Source: Halopiger djelfimassiliensis
GTDB taxonomy: Archaea; Halobacteriota; Halobacteria; Halobacteriales; Natrialbaceae
Direction: 5' to 3'
Length of the DNA stretch: 64,000 nucleotides
Assembly (NCBI RefSeq): GCF_000455365.1
Contig: NZ_HG315687.1
Location: forward strand, 281,786-345,785
The translations under genes were made by a program, and so were the position numbers. The notes beneath the pieces are model-generated. The model did not search any database and was not told the DNA's origin. It was given only the letters and a program-made list of their open reading frames with translations. Positions 16,594 through 25,212 of the stretch are shown here, in pieces; the stretch's first letter is position 1, and each line of letters starts with the position of its first letter.

Positions 16594-17286
16594 TCAGTCG
16601 ATCCGCTGTGTGTAAAACAGGAGGTTCTTGTGCTCGTGTCGCCGGAGCCGATACGGCGGATGCGGCGGATCGGTCCACGTGTAGCGTTGGATGTCCCGGA
16701 CGGCAAGGCCGAACGACGACAGCAGACTCGAGAACGCGTCGAGATCCGTCAGGACGATGTAGACGACTTCGTGGCCGTCCACGTCGTACTCGTACTCCCG
16801 AAACAGCCCGTAATCGTTCGTGAGCGTCGCACTCTCGGTCGCTTCGTCGTCGTCGGTCGGCACGTTGAAAACGAGGTGGCCTTCGGGCCGTGTTACCCGC
16901 GTCAGTTCCCGAAGTACGAGTTCGACCGACCGCATATGGGTAAGCGCATCGAACAGCACCGTCGCGTCGAAGGCTCCCGTCTCGTACGACAGCGCTCGAA
17001 CGTCGTCTTCGCGCGTTTCGATCCGGCCGTTACATCGCTTCCCACAGGTTTCGAGGGCGTCGGCACTGACGTCACACCCGTGCAGGTCGGCCACTTCCCG
17101 GACGAGTCGCTGGCTGTTTCGTCCTTCGCCGACCGCGGCTTCGAGGACCGTCTCGTGATCGTGTGTCTCCAGAAACGCCGCGACGTCTTCGACGAACGGA
17201 AGCGGCTCCGTCGGCATAACCGGCTCTCCGTCCTGATTTGCCGCTCTGTACAACCCTTTCCATGTCTCGGACTCGTTTCGTGTCAT
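16594..17286 (-). CDS. Class I SAM-dependent methyltransferase
   Basis: A 230-residue cytosolic protein with the Rossmann SAM-binding motif I VLEAAVGEGRNS (residues about 47-58). Acidic motif II sits near GCDVSADAL, and the post-motif is FDATVLFDALTHM. The aromatic C-terminal part (YTWTDPPHPPYRLRRHEHKN) is unusual and may shape the substrate site. Substrate is unknown. It leads the azlCD operon with only 5 bases between, which hints at a small-molecule or amino-acid-related role, but this is weak evidence. Confidence 0.85.
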   Translation of the reverse strand: MTRNESETWKGLYRAANQDGEPVMPTEPLPFVEDVAAFLETHDHETVLEAAVGEGRNSQRLVREVADLHGCDVSADALETCGKRCNGRIETREDDVRALSYETGAFDATVLFDALTHMRSVELVLRELTRVTRPEGHLVFNVPTDDDEATESATLTNDYGLFREYEYDVDGHEVVYIVLTDLDAFSSLLSSFGLAVRDIQRYTWTDPPHPPYRLRRHEHKNLLFYTQRID

Positions 17287-17367
17287 CGATTCGTAGACGA
17301 CCGGTTCCCAGCCACACCGAACGACCGCATACGAGGGCGTTTCGACCGGTTCATTTCCCCTCTTGTG

Positions 17368-17379
17368 CTAGCATGCTAG
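17368..17379. repeat. 12-bp perfect palindrome CTAGCATGCTAG
   Basis: Perfect inverted repeat in the gap between the HTH_10 gene end and the methyltransferase start, about 80 bases upstream of the methyltransferase ATG. CTAG is normally scarce in GC-rich genomes, so two CTAG sites in one palindrome are noticeable. It could be a regulator site. No other support. Confidence 0.4.
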
Positions 17380-17451
17380 AGTCCCCTGTGTCCCGAGGCC
17401 GGCCGTGTCGGGGACCGGTCGACGAACGCTTTCACTGTCGTTTCCTCCGTG

Positions 17452-17467
17452 GCGGGTCGAAACCCGC
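17452..17467 (-). terminator. Hairpin downstream of the HTH_10 regulator
   Basis: GCGGGT-CGAA-ACCCGC, a 6-bp stem with a tetraloop, begins 10 bases after the regulator's stop codon on the minus strand. Position suits a 3' end signal, though no T-run follows directly. Confidence 0.35.
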
Positions 17468-17477
17468 GGGACCGTGG

Positions 17478-18203
17478 TCACCCGTGATAGCCGTCGGGAT
17501 CGAGCAGGATCGCCTCCGCAGACCGAAGGTGCTCGAGTAACGTCGGTTTCGAGACGTCGAGTTCGGCGGCCAGATCCGCCGCCGACGTCCGCCGGGGCCA
17601 CTCGTAGTACCCTCGCGCTCGAGCGAGTTCGAACGCCTCCCGCTGTCGGTTCGTCAGCGACGCCACCCGGTCGTGAAACGATCCGGACGACTCCCGTCGA
17701 TCGATCGGCTGGACCCGCTCGACCGAGAGGCTCACGTCCCGCGTCTCTCGAATCTCCGCCAGCTGCGACTCGATCTCGTGGCGGGTCGACGTGGTGAGCA
17801 ACGGCCACGTTTCGACGCCGTTTTCCATTCGGGACGTTCCGTCGAGAACGAACCCGTGGGTGGAAAAGGCGGTCCCGATTCCGCTTTCGTACTCGTATTC
17901 GATGAGCACGTCCTGGGAGTAGCGACCGATCGAGGCCCGCGGGGCGGTACTTCGGCTGGCATCGGTATCGACCCGCCAGATCGATTCGATCCGCGTCGAT
18001 TCGTCCGCGACGTCGACCCCGAGTTCGACCTGCTCGGCGGAGTCCCCGTAGATCGAACAGCGTTCCCGCGCGAGGTCGCCCGTCACCGTCCCGCCGTACC
18101 CGACGACGCCGGCCCCGGTCTCGTCCATCACCTCCGTCGTCCAACAGCCCGGATGTGTGAGGGTAAGCTCCACGTACGTTACCGCCGTATCGGTTCCCGC
18201 CAT
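17478..18203 (-). CDS. HTH_10 (Bat-like) transcriptional regulator
   Basis: A 241-residue DNA-binding protein of the haloarchaeal bacterioopsin-activator-like type. The N-terminal two thirds is the ligand/partner domain (VELTLTHPGCWTTEV at the start). The C-terminal helix-turn-helix contains LTNRQREAFELARARGYYEW then PRRTSAADLAAELDVSKPTL and LLEHLRSAEAILL, the classic HTH_10 pattern. A TATA-like AAAAATATT box at about 18231-18239 lies some 28-36 bases before the ATG, so the mRNA is probably leaderless. The regulated genes are unknown. Confidence 0.92.
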   Translation of the reverse strand: MAGTDTAVTYVELTLTHPGCWTTEVMDETGAGVVGYGGTVTGDLARERCSIYGDSAEQVELGVDVADESTRIESIWRVDTDASRSTAPRASIGRYSQDVLIEYEYESGIGTAFSTHGFVLDGTSRMENGVETWPLLTTSTRHEIESQLAEIRETRDVSLSVERVQPIDRRESSGSFHDRVASLTNRQREAFELARARGYYEWPRRTSAADLAAELDVSKPTLLEHLRSAEAILLDPDGYHG

Positions 18204-18442
18204 CGATAGTTACTCGACATCGACCTTGGTAATATTTTTCGACTATGTGTGGGGGCTGACACGACTGCCCCGTCTCCATCGTCGTCGCGGCTCGGGTTCT
18301 CTCGGTCGTGGATCGAGCGGTCCCGAGCCTCCGTCACGGCGGTTCCCGTCTCGCGGCTCTCGAGTCCACTCAGCGCGGTTTCCACCGGAATCATCCACGA
18401 GCACGACGAGAGACGCACGAACAGACCGCAGAGGTCGAACTC

Positions 18443-18571
18443 CCGCCTCGCTGCTCACGGGCGCGAAGCACCCGTTCGCTCCCGCGGGCTTCGCGGCCGC
18501 TCAGCCCTCGCTGCGCTCGGCGGCGCTTACTCGGACGCCTCGGCAGCCGCCAACGGCTCGATCGCGATCTC
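18443..18571 (-). repeat. Duplicate copy of the ileS 3' end and downstream sequence
   Basis: 129 bases identical to 18643-18771, exactly 200 bases apart. The copy repeats the last 15 codons of ileS with its TAA (at 18527-18529) plus 84 bases of GC-rich, hairpin-prone downstream sequence. It has no start codon of its own in a usable position and is a remnant, not a gene. Confidence 0.95.
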
Positions 18572-18642
18572 GGCATCCACCTTTTTCCGTTCGGGTTGCT
18601 CGCTGCGCTCGCAACCACTCACGCAAAAATCTGGACCAAAAA
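18572..18642 (-). repeat. Spacer with T-runs and a GGTTGC/GCAACC hairpin between the duplicated copies
   Basis: Read on the minus strand this 71-base piece starts TTTTTGGTCCAGATTTTTG and contains GGTTGC-N11-GCAACC. It directly follows the GC-rich stretch after the ileS stop, so it may terminate ileS transcription. From memory, TTTTGGTCCAGATTTTTGC-like stretches recur after genes in related haloarchaea; that needs a genome-wide search. Confidence 0.45.
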
Positions 18643-18771
18643 CCGCCTCGCTGCTCACGGGCGCGAAGCACCCGTTCGCTCCCGCGGGCTTCGCGGCCGC
18701 TCAGCCCTCGCTGCGCTCGGCGGCGCTTACTCGGACGCCTCGGCAGCCGCCAACGGCTCGATCGCGATCTC
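18643..18771 (-). repeat. Original copy of the 129-bp direct repeat, spanning the ileS stop
   Basis: Contains the last 45 bases of ileS and 84 bases downstream, with palindromic segments such as GCGGCCGC and CCGCGGGCTTCGCGG. Identical to 18443-18571. Confidence 0.95.
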
Positions 18772-21700
18772 CATCGACACGTCCTCGACATCCCACTCCT
18801 TGCGGTGCCCATCCTCAACGGTCCGGAGTTCGTCGGCGCGAACCTCCTCACGGATCAGCGCCTCGCGTTCGGACACGAGATCAGCGACGCGGTCGTCGTC
18901 GATCTCGAGATCGAGTGCGATTCGCTCTTCGACGTCGAGGTCGAGTTCCTTGCGCATCTCCTGGACGCGGCGGATGACCTCGCGGGCGTAGCCCTCGCTT
19001 TCGATGTCGTCGGTCAGCGACGCGTCGACGTACGCGACGCCGCGGTCGTCGCCGTTCAGACCGAACGCGGTGCCGGCGACGCCGTCGGGCGTCTGGGTGA
19101 CGAACGAGACCATCTCGTCGGTGATGGACTCGTCGTCTTCGAGAACGTCCGAGACGGCCTCCTCGAGCGCCCCGAGGCTCGGGTCGTCGATGCGGGCCTC
19201 GTTGAGCGCGTTCATGACCTGTCCGGCCCGATCGCCGAAGGCCGGCCCGAGCTCGCTCATGTCTGCCTCGGCGCTGTATTGGAGCTCGCCCCACCGCTCG
19301 TCGGGCGAGACGAGTTCGATCTCGCGGGCGTTGAGCCGATCGGCGAGCAGGTCCGTGTGGCGTTCGACGGCCTCGACGACTCGTTCGTCGTCAGCCGCGA
19401 CGACGACCCGCGGGACGGGCCAGCGCAGTTTGCGGCCGGCCTGCTGGCGGGCGTTCGCGCCGGCTTCCTCGATGGCGCGCAGGTGCGCGACGTCGGCCTC
19501 GAGTTGCTCGTCCTCCCAGTACGCGTCGATTTCGGGCCAGTCGCACATGTGGACCGTGGGGTGTTCCTCGTCGCCGGTCAGCGTTCCGTAGATCTCCTCG
19601 CTGATGAAGGGGGCGTAGGGCGCAAGCAGGGCGACGGTCTCCCGGAGTACCCGATAGATCGTCGCGTAAGCGGCCTCCTTGGAGGCGCTGTCGTCTTCCT
19701 CCCACATGCGCTCGCGGACGGCCTGCACGTAGAACCGGGAGACGTCGTCGACGACGAACTCGATCAACGCGTCCAGTGCCTTGTCCTGGCGGCGGTCCTC
19801 GAAGGCCGCGGTCATCTCGGCCTTCGTCGACTGCAGGCGGGCCAGCACCCACTCGTCGATCAGCTCGAGGTCACCGTCGACGTCCTCCAGAGTGACCTCC
19901 TGCGGGTCAAACCCGTCTAACCGCATGTACGGCAGCGGGAACCGGAAGACGTTCCACAGCGTCCGGAGGTGGTTCTCCATCGTCTGCATCCCGTCCCAGG
20001 AGAACCGCATGTCGTCGCCCTGCGGGTTGTTCGACAGCAGGAACATCCGCATGACGTCCCGGCCGTGGCGGTCGATGGCCTCGTGGGGATCGATCAGGAT
20101 GTCCTTGGACTTGCTCATCGCGCGCCCGTCGGGCATGAGCGCGTGGCCGTGCATCAACACCTCCTCGTAGGGGATGTCGCCGAGCGCGGCGGTCCCCATC
20201 CCGAGTTGCGACCAGAACCAGCCCCGGGTCTGGTCGTGGGCTTCGAGGATGAAGTCGGCGGGCCAGAGCTCGTCGAACCGACTGTCGTCCTCGGGGTAGT
20301 TCAGCGTGCCCCACGAGGCGACGGACGCGTCGAGCCAGACGTCGAAGACGTCCGGGACGCGGGAGTAGGTGGTGCCGTCCTCGGTGATCGTGAGTTCGTC
20401 GACGGTCCCCTTATGGAGGTCGACGGTTTCGGGATCGATGTCCTGATCGACCCGTTCGGCGAGTTCCTCGCGCGTTCCGATGACGATCATCTCCTCGTCC
20501 GCGCGCCCGTCGGCGTGTTCCGGACTGGCGGCGGTAGCCGCCCCGTCGTCGCGGTCTTCGGGCGTCCAGACCGGCAGCGGCGTCCCCCAGTACCGCTGGC
20601 GCGAGACGTTCCAGTCGGGGGCCTCCTCGACGAAGTCCTGGAACCGGTTGTCGCGTGCCCACTCGGGGTGCCACTCGCTGTCCTCGATGTTTTCCAGCAG
20701 TTCGTCCTTGACGTCGGTGATCGTGATGAACCACTGGTCGGTGACGATCTGAATGATGCCCGTATCGCAGCGCCAGCAGTGGCCGTAGCTGTGGTCGACG
20801 GTGCCGGAAGCGAGCAAGGCACCGTTGTCGTCTAGGTCGGCGATGATCTCGTCGTCGGCGTCTTTGACGAACTGGCCCGCGTACTTGCCGGCGTCCTCGG
20901 TGTAGACGCCGTCGCCGCCGACGGGACAGAAGATCGGGAAGCCGAGTTCGCGGCCGCGCTCGAAGTCCTCTTCACCGTGGCCGGGTGCGGAGTGGACGAG
21001 ACCGGTCCCGTCACCGTGGGTGTCGACGTACTCGGCGGCGTAGACCTCGAACGCTCCCTCGGCGTCGACGTGATCCGGAACCTCCTCGGCGAGCGGGTGC
21101 TCGTACGACCAGCCGAGCAGTTCCTCGCCGGTCAGTTCCTCGACGATTTCGTAGTCATCGTAGCGACCCTCGCGGAGGACCGATTCGTGTTTGGCTTCGG
21201 CGACGTACAGCAGTTCCTCCTCGCCGTCCTTTTCGGCTCGGACGCCGACGTAGTCGCCCTCCTCGTCGACGGCGACGAAGGTGTTCGCGGGGATCGTCCA
21301 CGGCGTGGTCGTCCAGATGACGATCTTGCCCGCCCGGTCTGCGAGGTCGAACTTGACGTATATCGAGGGGTCCTCGACGTCCTCGTACTCGACTTCGTTG
21401 TTCGCGATGGCGGTTTCACAGCGAGGGCACTGGGAAATCGAGCGGTGTCCTTTCTCGACTAAGCCGCGTTCGGCGGCCTTCGAGAAACCCCACCAGGCGG
21501 CCTCCATGTACTCCGGAGAGACCGTCTTGTACGGGTCCTCCCAGTCCATCCAGACGCCGAAGTCCTGGAAGTCCTCCTGAAGCCCCTCGAGTTGCTCCTC
21601 GGCGTAGTCCTTGCAGGCCTCGATGAAGTTCTCCTCGCCGTACTCCTCGATGTCCTTCTTGTTCTCGAAGCCGAGCCGTTCCTCGACGCGGGTTTCGATG

Positions 21701-21978
21701 GGCAGCCCGTGCATGTCATACCCCGGGCGGTCCGTGACGTCGTACCCCTGCATCCGGAAAAACCGGAGGTAGACGTCCTTCAGCGACTTGTTCCAGGTGG
21801 TTCCCATGTGCGCCGCGCCGGACGTGTACGGCGGCCCGTCGACGAAGAAGAACGATTCGCCGTCCGATCGGTGCTCGACCGTCTGCTCGTAGGCGTCGAC
21901 CTCGTCCCAGTACTCGAAGACCCGCCGTTCGAGTTCGTGGGGGTCGTACTGGTCGTCGACCTCGCCGAACCTGCTCAT
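18727..21978 (-). CDS. ileS: Isoleucyl-tRNA synthetase
   Basis: Charges tRNA-Ile in the cytosol. The 1083-residue protein is full length for the archaeal/eukaryal-type class Ia enzyme. The HIGH-type motif is HMGT at residues 57-60 (within PPYTSGAAHMGT), the KMSKS-type motif is MSKSK near residue 621, and CP1 editing and anticodon-binding regions lie around them. Paired cysteines (SQCPRCETAIANN and HCWRCDTG) mark the zinc-binding insertions. The start MSRFGEVDDQYDP is canonical. The last 15 codons lie in a 129-bp direct repeat, so the C terminus IAIEPLAAAEASE exists twice at DNA level, but the gene itself is intact. Confidence 0.97.
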   Translation of the reverse strand: MSRFGEVDDQYDPHELERRVFEYWDEVDAYEQTVEHRSDGESFFFVDGPPYTSGAAHMGTTWNKSLKDVYLRFFRMQGYDVTDRPGYDMHGLPIETRVEERLGFENKKDIEEYGEENFIEACKDYAEEQLEGLQEDFQDFGVWMDWEDPYKTVSPEYMEAAWWGFSKAAERGLVEKGHRSISQCPRCETAIANNEVEYEDVEDPSIYVKFDLADRAGKIVIWTTTPWTIPANTFVAVDEEGDYVGVRAEKDGEEELLYVAEAKHESVLREGRYDDYEIVEELTGEELLGWSYEHPLAEEVPDHVDAEGAFEVYAAEYVDTHGDGTGLVHSAPGHGEEDFERGRELGFPIFCPVGGDGVYTEDAGKYAGQFVKDADDEIIADLDDNGALLASGTVDHSYGHCWRCDTGIIQIVTDQWFITITDVKDELLENIEDSEWHPEWARDNRFQDFVEEAPDWNVSRQRYWGTPLPVWTPEDRDDGAATAASPEHADGRADEEMIVIGTREELAERVDQDIDPETVDLHKGTVDELTITEDGTTYSRVPDVFDVWLDASVASWGTLNYPEDDSRFDELWPADFILEAHDQTRGWFWSQLGMGTAALGDIPYEEVLMHGHALMPDGRAMSKSKDILIDPHEAIDRHGRDVMRMFLLSNNPQGDDMRFSWDGMQTMENHLRTLWNVFRFPLPYMRLDGFDPQEVTLEDVDGDLELIDEWVLARLQSTKAEMTAAFEDRRQDKALDALIEFVVDDVSRFYVQAVRERMWEEDDSASKEAAYATIYRVLRETVALLAPYAPFISEEIYGTLTGDEEHPTVHMCDWPEIDAYWEDEQLEADVAHLRAIEEAGANARQQAGRKLRWPVPRVVVAADDERVVEAVERHTDLLADRLNAREIELVSPDERWGELQYSAEADMSELGPAFGDRAGQVMNALNEARIDDPSLGALEEAVSDVLEDDESITDEMVSFVTQTPDGVAGTAFGLNGDDRGVAYVDASLTDDIESEGYAREVIRRVQEMRKELDLDVEERIALDLEIDDDRVADLVSEREALIREEVRADELRTVEDGHRKEWDVEDVSMEIAIEPLAAAEASE

Positions 21979-22053
21979 ACGTGACGTGATTCGCTCCGGG
22001 ACTATAGGAGAATCGGTCCCCTCGCCCCGCAGGCCACGCAGTTGCGATCCGCG

Positions 22054-22284
22054 CTAGTTCACCTGTGGGAGGACTTTCTGATAGCCGAGGCCGTAGACGC
22101 CCGCGTAGAGCATGACACAGCCGATCGCGGCGAGCCACAGACCGACCATGGACTCGCCGCCGCCGAGGTGCTGGGCGCTTGCGTACTCCGCCGCGACCCC
22201 GCCGGCGGTCAGGATTCCGGCGACGACCGTGTAGGCGACTAATTGGAGCGATTCCGCGAATAATTCCGGCGCGACCGATGACAT
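22054..22284 (-). CDS. Small two-helix membrane protein
   Basis: A 76-residue hydrophobic protein with two predicted transmembrane helices (LQLVAYTVVAGILTAGGVAA and GLWLAAIGCVMLYAGVYGLG). It follows the divergent promoter region ahead of the protease gene. A TAAGTTTACG box at about 22307-22316 on the minus strand suggests a leaderless transcript. It resembles small conserved haloarchaeal membrane proteins of unknown function. Confidence 0.75.
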   Translation of the reverse strand: MSSVAPELFAESLQLVAYTVVAGILTAGGVAAEYASAQHLGGGESMVGLWLAAIGCVMLYAGVYGLGYQKVLPQVN

Positions 22285-22406
22285 TAGCAGTGGGAAGTCT
22301 CCCGACGAACGTAAACTTATCCCCTCGAACGAGTGGTTCGGGGTGGAGGAAGATCGTCAACTGGACGGCTGTTGAAGCCGCCGACGAACGGATCGAACAA
22401 CCGGTA

Positions 22407-23537
22407 TTAGGGCATGCCACACGGAGTTGGCGACGGGAAACTTATATCGTCATTCTCGGCGATTTTGTGTGCCGGACATCCGACGCTGTAGCCGTTTCCG
22501 TCTCCGTCCCTGCCGCCTTTGTGCGGTGCAAGGATCGCAGCCCACTTACATCCGACCCGATCCTTCCAAATACTGTAATGTGGCCCGCCCGAGTCATTTC
22601 CGTACGTGCAGGTGTCCAGTTCGACGTACATCCCTGATCCTTCGCAGGACGAATCGTACGGAAGGTCGATCCCAACACGGTCGACCGATCCCTCGGTCGT
22701 GCAGGTTTTCGCACCCCGATGGTACGTCGTTTCGTTACTCGAGCGCATCTCGTGAAGCGCTTGTTCGGAAACGTAACCGGAAACACTAACGTCGTGTCCT
22801 GCGATCTCTCCCGAGAACCTCGGGAACGAACCCTCGGAATCGTTTTCGATGATAGCCCAGTCTTGGGCCGAGTTATGCTCCACAACCTCTCCAATGGTAT
22901 TCCCCTCGTGAGATACTTCGGTCGATGGTGTCGAGGAGCCACAGTCGGTGACCGCGTGGGCACTACACATGAGGTGATCTAGTCCATCTTGTCCAGCGTA
23001 TTCGACAGCACAGGTAGCGGAATGGCCGTTATCGAGCCTGGATCCGCCCGGAGGCAGATCATACTGGGATGTATCGCACCAATCATCGTTGCACGACGAT
23101 GTCGGAGAGTGGTATTCGAGTGGCGGTCGATGCCGCATTCCGACATCAACACCGTGATCCGTTTGGGGGACGGCAACGGTATCGGGATCGTGCTTGTGAC
23201 CGATTTCGATTTCAACCCTGCTAGTAGGTCGGCCGTCGATACGTGTCTCCGCATTAACCACGCTGACACCGGCGATGGCGTCGTGGTCCTCGTACTGATC
23301 CGCAAGGTCCTGCATCGCGGTGACTGCCTCCTGTTCCGCTTCCCACCACTTTGTCGGAACCGATTTCCAGCTTACGACTTCATCCCCGTGCTTGACATAC
23401 GGAATTTTCGTCGTATCGTCGACTGCAGATACGACGGTGGTCATACCCGTCAAACTCGTGATGCCGATCGTACCGAGTACGGTCCGTCTAGCGACGCAAT
23501 TTCGTTTTCCGTCTTCCGAGTTGGTGTTAGAAACCAT
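22407..23537 (-). CDS. Exported trypsin-like serine protease (S1 fold)
   Basis: A 376-residue protein with a Tat-type signal (ARRTVLGTIGITSLTGMTTV), an N-terminal pro-like region and a chymotrypsin-fold domain. The catalytic triad is visible: His194 in MCSAHAV, Asp226 in AQDWAII and Ser316 in GNDSGGP. Ten or more cysteines in the mature part (for example CNDDWC, CSAHAVTDC, CEGSGMYVELDTC) suggest several disulfides, unusual for haloarchaeal proteins. The gene uses more A/T-ending codons and fewer CTCGAG steps than its neighbours, a sign of recent acquisition. Likely a secreted halophilic protease or a defensive/predatory enzyme. Confidence 0.85.
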   Translation of the reverse strand: MVSNTNSEDGKRNCVARRTVLGTIGITSLTGMTTVVSAVDDTTKIPYVKHGDEVVSWKSVPTKWWEAEQEAVTAMQDLADQYEDHDAIAGVSVVNAETRIDGRPTSRVEIEIGHKHDPDTVAVPQTDHGVDVGMRHRPPLEYHSPTSSCNDDWCDTSQYDLPPGGSRLDNGHSATCAVEYAGQDGLDHLMCSAHAVTDCGSSTPSTEVSHEGNTIGEVVEHNSAQDWAIIENDSEGSFPRFSGEIAGHDVSVSGYVSEQALHEMRSSNETTYHRGAKTCTTEGSVDRVGIDLPYDSSCEGSGMYVELDTCTYGNDSGGPHYSIWKDRVGCKWAAILAPHKGGRDGDGNGYSVGCPAHKIAENDDISFPSPTPCGMP

Positions 23538-23726
23538 ACATGACGTGCCTGCTGAATTCCATTAACAATTTCTTATAATTACAACCCGGGAATGTGATCA
23601 AAGGTATTATTGGTAATTAGTGATAATAACACAAAGTTAGGATGCAAACGAGACAGTTGATATCACTCCGTTCCAACCGATAAATGAGGCAAAACCCTTA
23701 ATAAATAATGTATATCATTAATAGAT
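23538..23726. promoter_or_regulatory. AT-rich divergent promoter region
   Basis: About 190 bases of AT-rich DNA between the protease (minus) and lipoprotein (plus). On the minus strand AATTATAAGAAATTG near 23560-23580 can serve the protease. On the plus strand TTAATAAATA at 23698-23707 lies 20-29 bases before the lipoprotein ATG, implying a leaderless mRNA. Confidence 0.6.
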
Positions 23727-24398
23727 ATGTTCGTGAACCGGCGCACCGTACTCGGTAGTGCATCCGGAATCGCGTTCGTTGCTGGTTGTCTCGATCGGGG
23801 TTCTAACGAGACGGGCGTGGCGGCCGATGACGACGATGATCGGTCTGATCCTAGCGACAGCGAAGCCCCGACGGCCGAGAACACGTCGTCCGGTGGCCTG
23901 AGCGAGACTGAGTTCGAAGAACTGCTCGACGAAGCGGAGTCGATCGACTACGAGACCGTTCACTTTGCACGCACACACGACACGCCGTCCTGGGCGGACC
24001 CTGACGATCGGCCGTATGGGAACCTTGAGCTCTACCACTCCGAAGATCACGCCCTCGAAGCGCTTCCGTTCGAGACTACAGCGGCCGATCGGGAAGCAAC
24101 CCTCGAAACGTTCGTCACAGAGACTGACTTCGAGCGGTCTCGATTGCTATACGTCGTCGCCATCGGCCTCGGGACGAGTGACCTCACGACGACGATCGAG
24201 CAGCTTGGACTCAGCGACGGTTGGTTCGTCGGGACGGCGACCTTTCAAAACGGGAAGGTAGGCGATTCGATGGACATGTACGCGTCGACGCTCGTTCGGG
24301 CAACGCCAGACCGAGATGCATCGCTTCCCGACCGTGCCGCCATGTTGATCACGTCAATCAACGAGCGGGAAGGTGTCGCCGAATCAAGAGCCGAGTGA
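23727..24398 (+). CDS. Tat lipoprotein of unknown function
   Basis: A 223-residue protein with a twin-arginine signal (NRRTVLGSASGIAFVAGC), lipobox cysteine near residue 21, and a long Asp/Ser/Thr-rich linker. The mature domain contains helices (LSETEFEELLDEAESIDYET) and a compact alpha/beta part (SRLLYVVAIGLGTSDLTTTI, DGWFVGTATFQNGKVGDSMD). It shares the AT-rich region and possible foreign origin with the divergent protease gene. No function assigned. Confidence 0.75.
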   Translation: MFVNRRTVLGSASGIAFVAGCLDRGSNETGVAADDDDDRSDPSDSEAPTAENTSSGGLSETEFEELLDEAESIDYETVHFARTHDTPSWADPDDRPYGNLELYHSEDHALEALPFETTAADREATLETFVTETDFERSRLLYVVAIGLGTSDLTTTIEQLGLSDGWFVGTATFQNGKVGDSMDMYASTLVRATPDRDASLPDRAAMLITSINEREGVAESRAE

Positions 24399-24479
24399 TA
24401 CACCCGGATCGGACGTCGTCGGGTCCAAGGCAACGGTCGGATCGGGCAGGCTAAGACCAGCGACCCCGACTACGCGACC

Positions 24480-25187
24480 GTGACCGATCCCCCGTTCCCC
24501 GACTCCCGAAACGTCCTCGAGCCAGATTGTACGCGCTGTCCGGCGCTCGTCGAGTCCCGCGAGCGTATCTCGTGGGGGACCGGGCCGCTCGACGCCAGCG
24601 TCGTCGTGGTCGGCGAAGCGCCTGGTGCCGGGAACCCTGATGCCGATCGGTGGCAGGGCGGTAACTGGACCGGAAAGGCCTACACCTCCCGCCACTCCGG
24701 CCGCCGCATCCGCCGGCTGCTCGAGCGGATCGGCTACGGCGACGACGCTTACTACACGAACGCGGTGAAGTGTTTCCCGGCGAGCGAGGAGCCGCGCTCC
24801 TCGTCGGCGAGCGGTGAAACCGTGAACTCCGACGATCCGCCGAACAACCGCGAGCCGACGCCCGAGGAGCGGGCGAACTGCCGACCACACCTGCTGACCG
24901 AACTCGAGACGGTCGATCCGGCGGTCGTCGTTGCGACCGGCAAACACGCGACGAAGACGGTCCTCGCGGCCGAGGATCGCTCCCTCGATGGCTTTCTCGA
25001 CAGCGTCCTCGAGCCGATCCGCTGTGAGCGACTCGGCGTTTGGCTCCTCCCGATTTTGCACCCCTCGTATCAGGACGTCTGGATCGGCCGCCTCGGACTC
25101 GAGCCCGGGGAGTACCGCGTGGAGATCCGGGAGACGCTCGCGGAACTGTGTGACGCGCCGGCGGTCGACGACGACCGGGGAAGCTAA
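24480..25187 (+). CDS. Uracil-DNA glycosylase, family 4/5-like
   Basis: Removes uracil from DNA at the start of base-excision repair. The 235-residue protein starts at GTG 24480. It has the four Fe-S cysteine pattern expected of families 4 and 5 (CTRCPALVESR near the N terminus; later C in NAVKCFP and near NCRPHLL), the active-site motif GEAPGAGNPD, and the DNA-intercalating motif HPSY (in LLPILHPSYQDVW). A Ser/Glu-rich insert near residue 105 is a haloarchaeal-style extension. It precedes the Rieske gene by 25 bases, so co-transcription is possible. Confidence 0.9.
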   Translation: MTDPPFPDSRNVLEPDCTRCPALVESRERISWGTGPLDASVVVVGEAPGAGNPDADRWQGGNWTGKAYTSRHSGRRIRRLLERIGYGDDAYYTNAVKCFPASEEPRSSSASGETVNSDDPPNNREPTPEERANCRPHLLTELETVDPAVVVATGKHATKTVLAAEDRSLDGFLDSVLEPIRCERLGVWLLPILHPSYQDVWIGRLGLEPGEYRVEIRETLAELCDAPAVDDDRGS

Positions 25188-25212
25188 ACCGGGGACGTTC
25201 TAGTAAGGCAGT

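Noticed and set aside
18204-18442. Possible gene between the HTH_10 gene and the ileS duplication
   Set aside because: The frames here are Arg/Ser-rich and lack start signals; only the regulator's promoter is supported.
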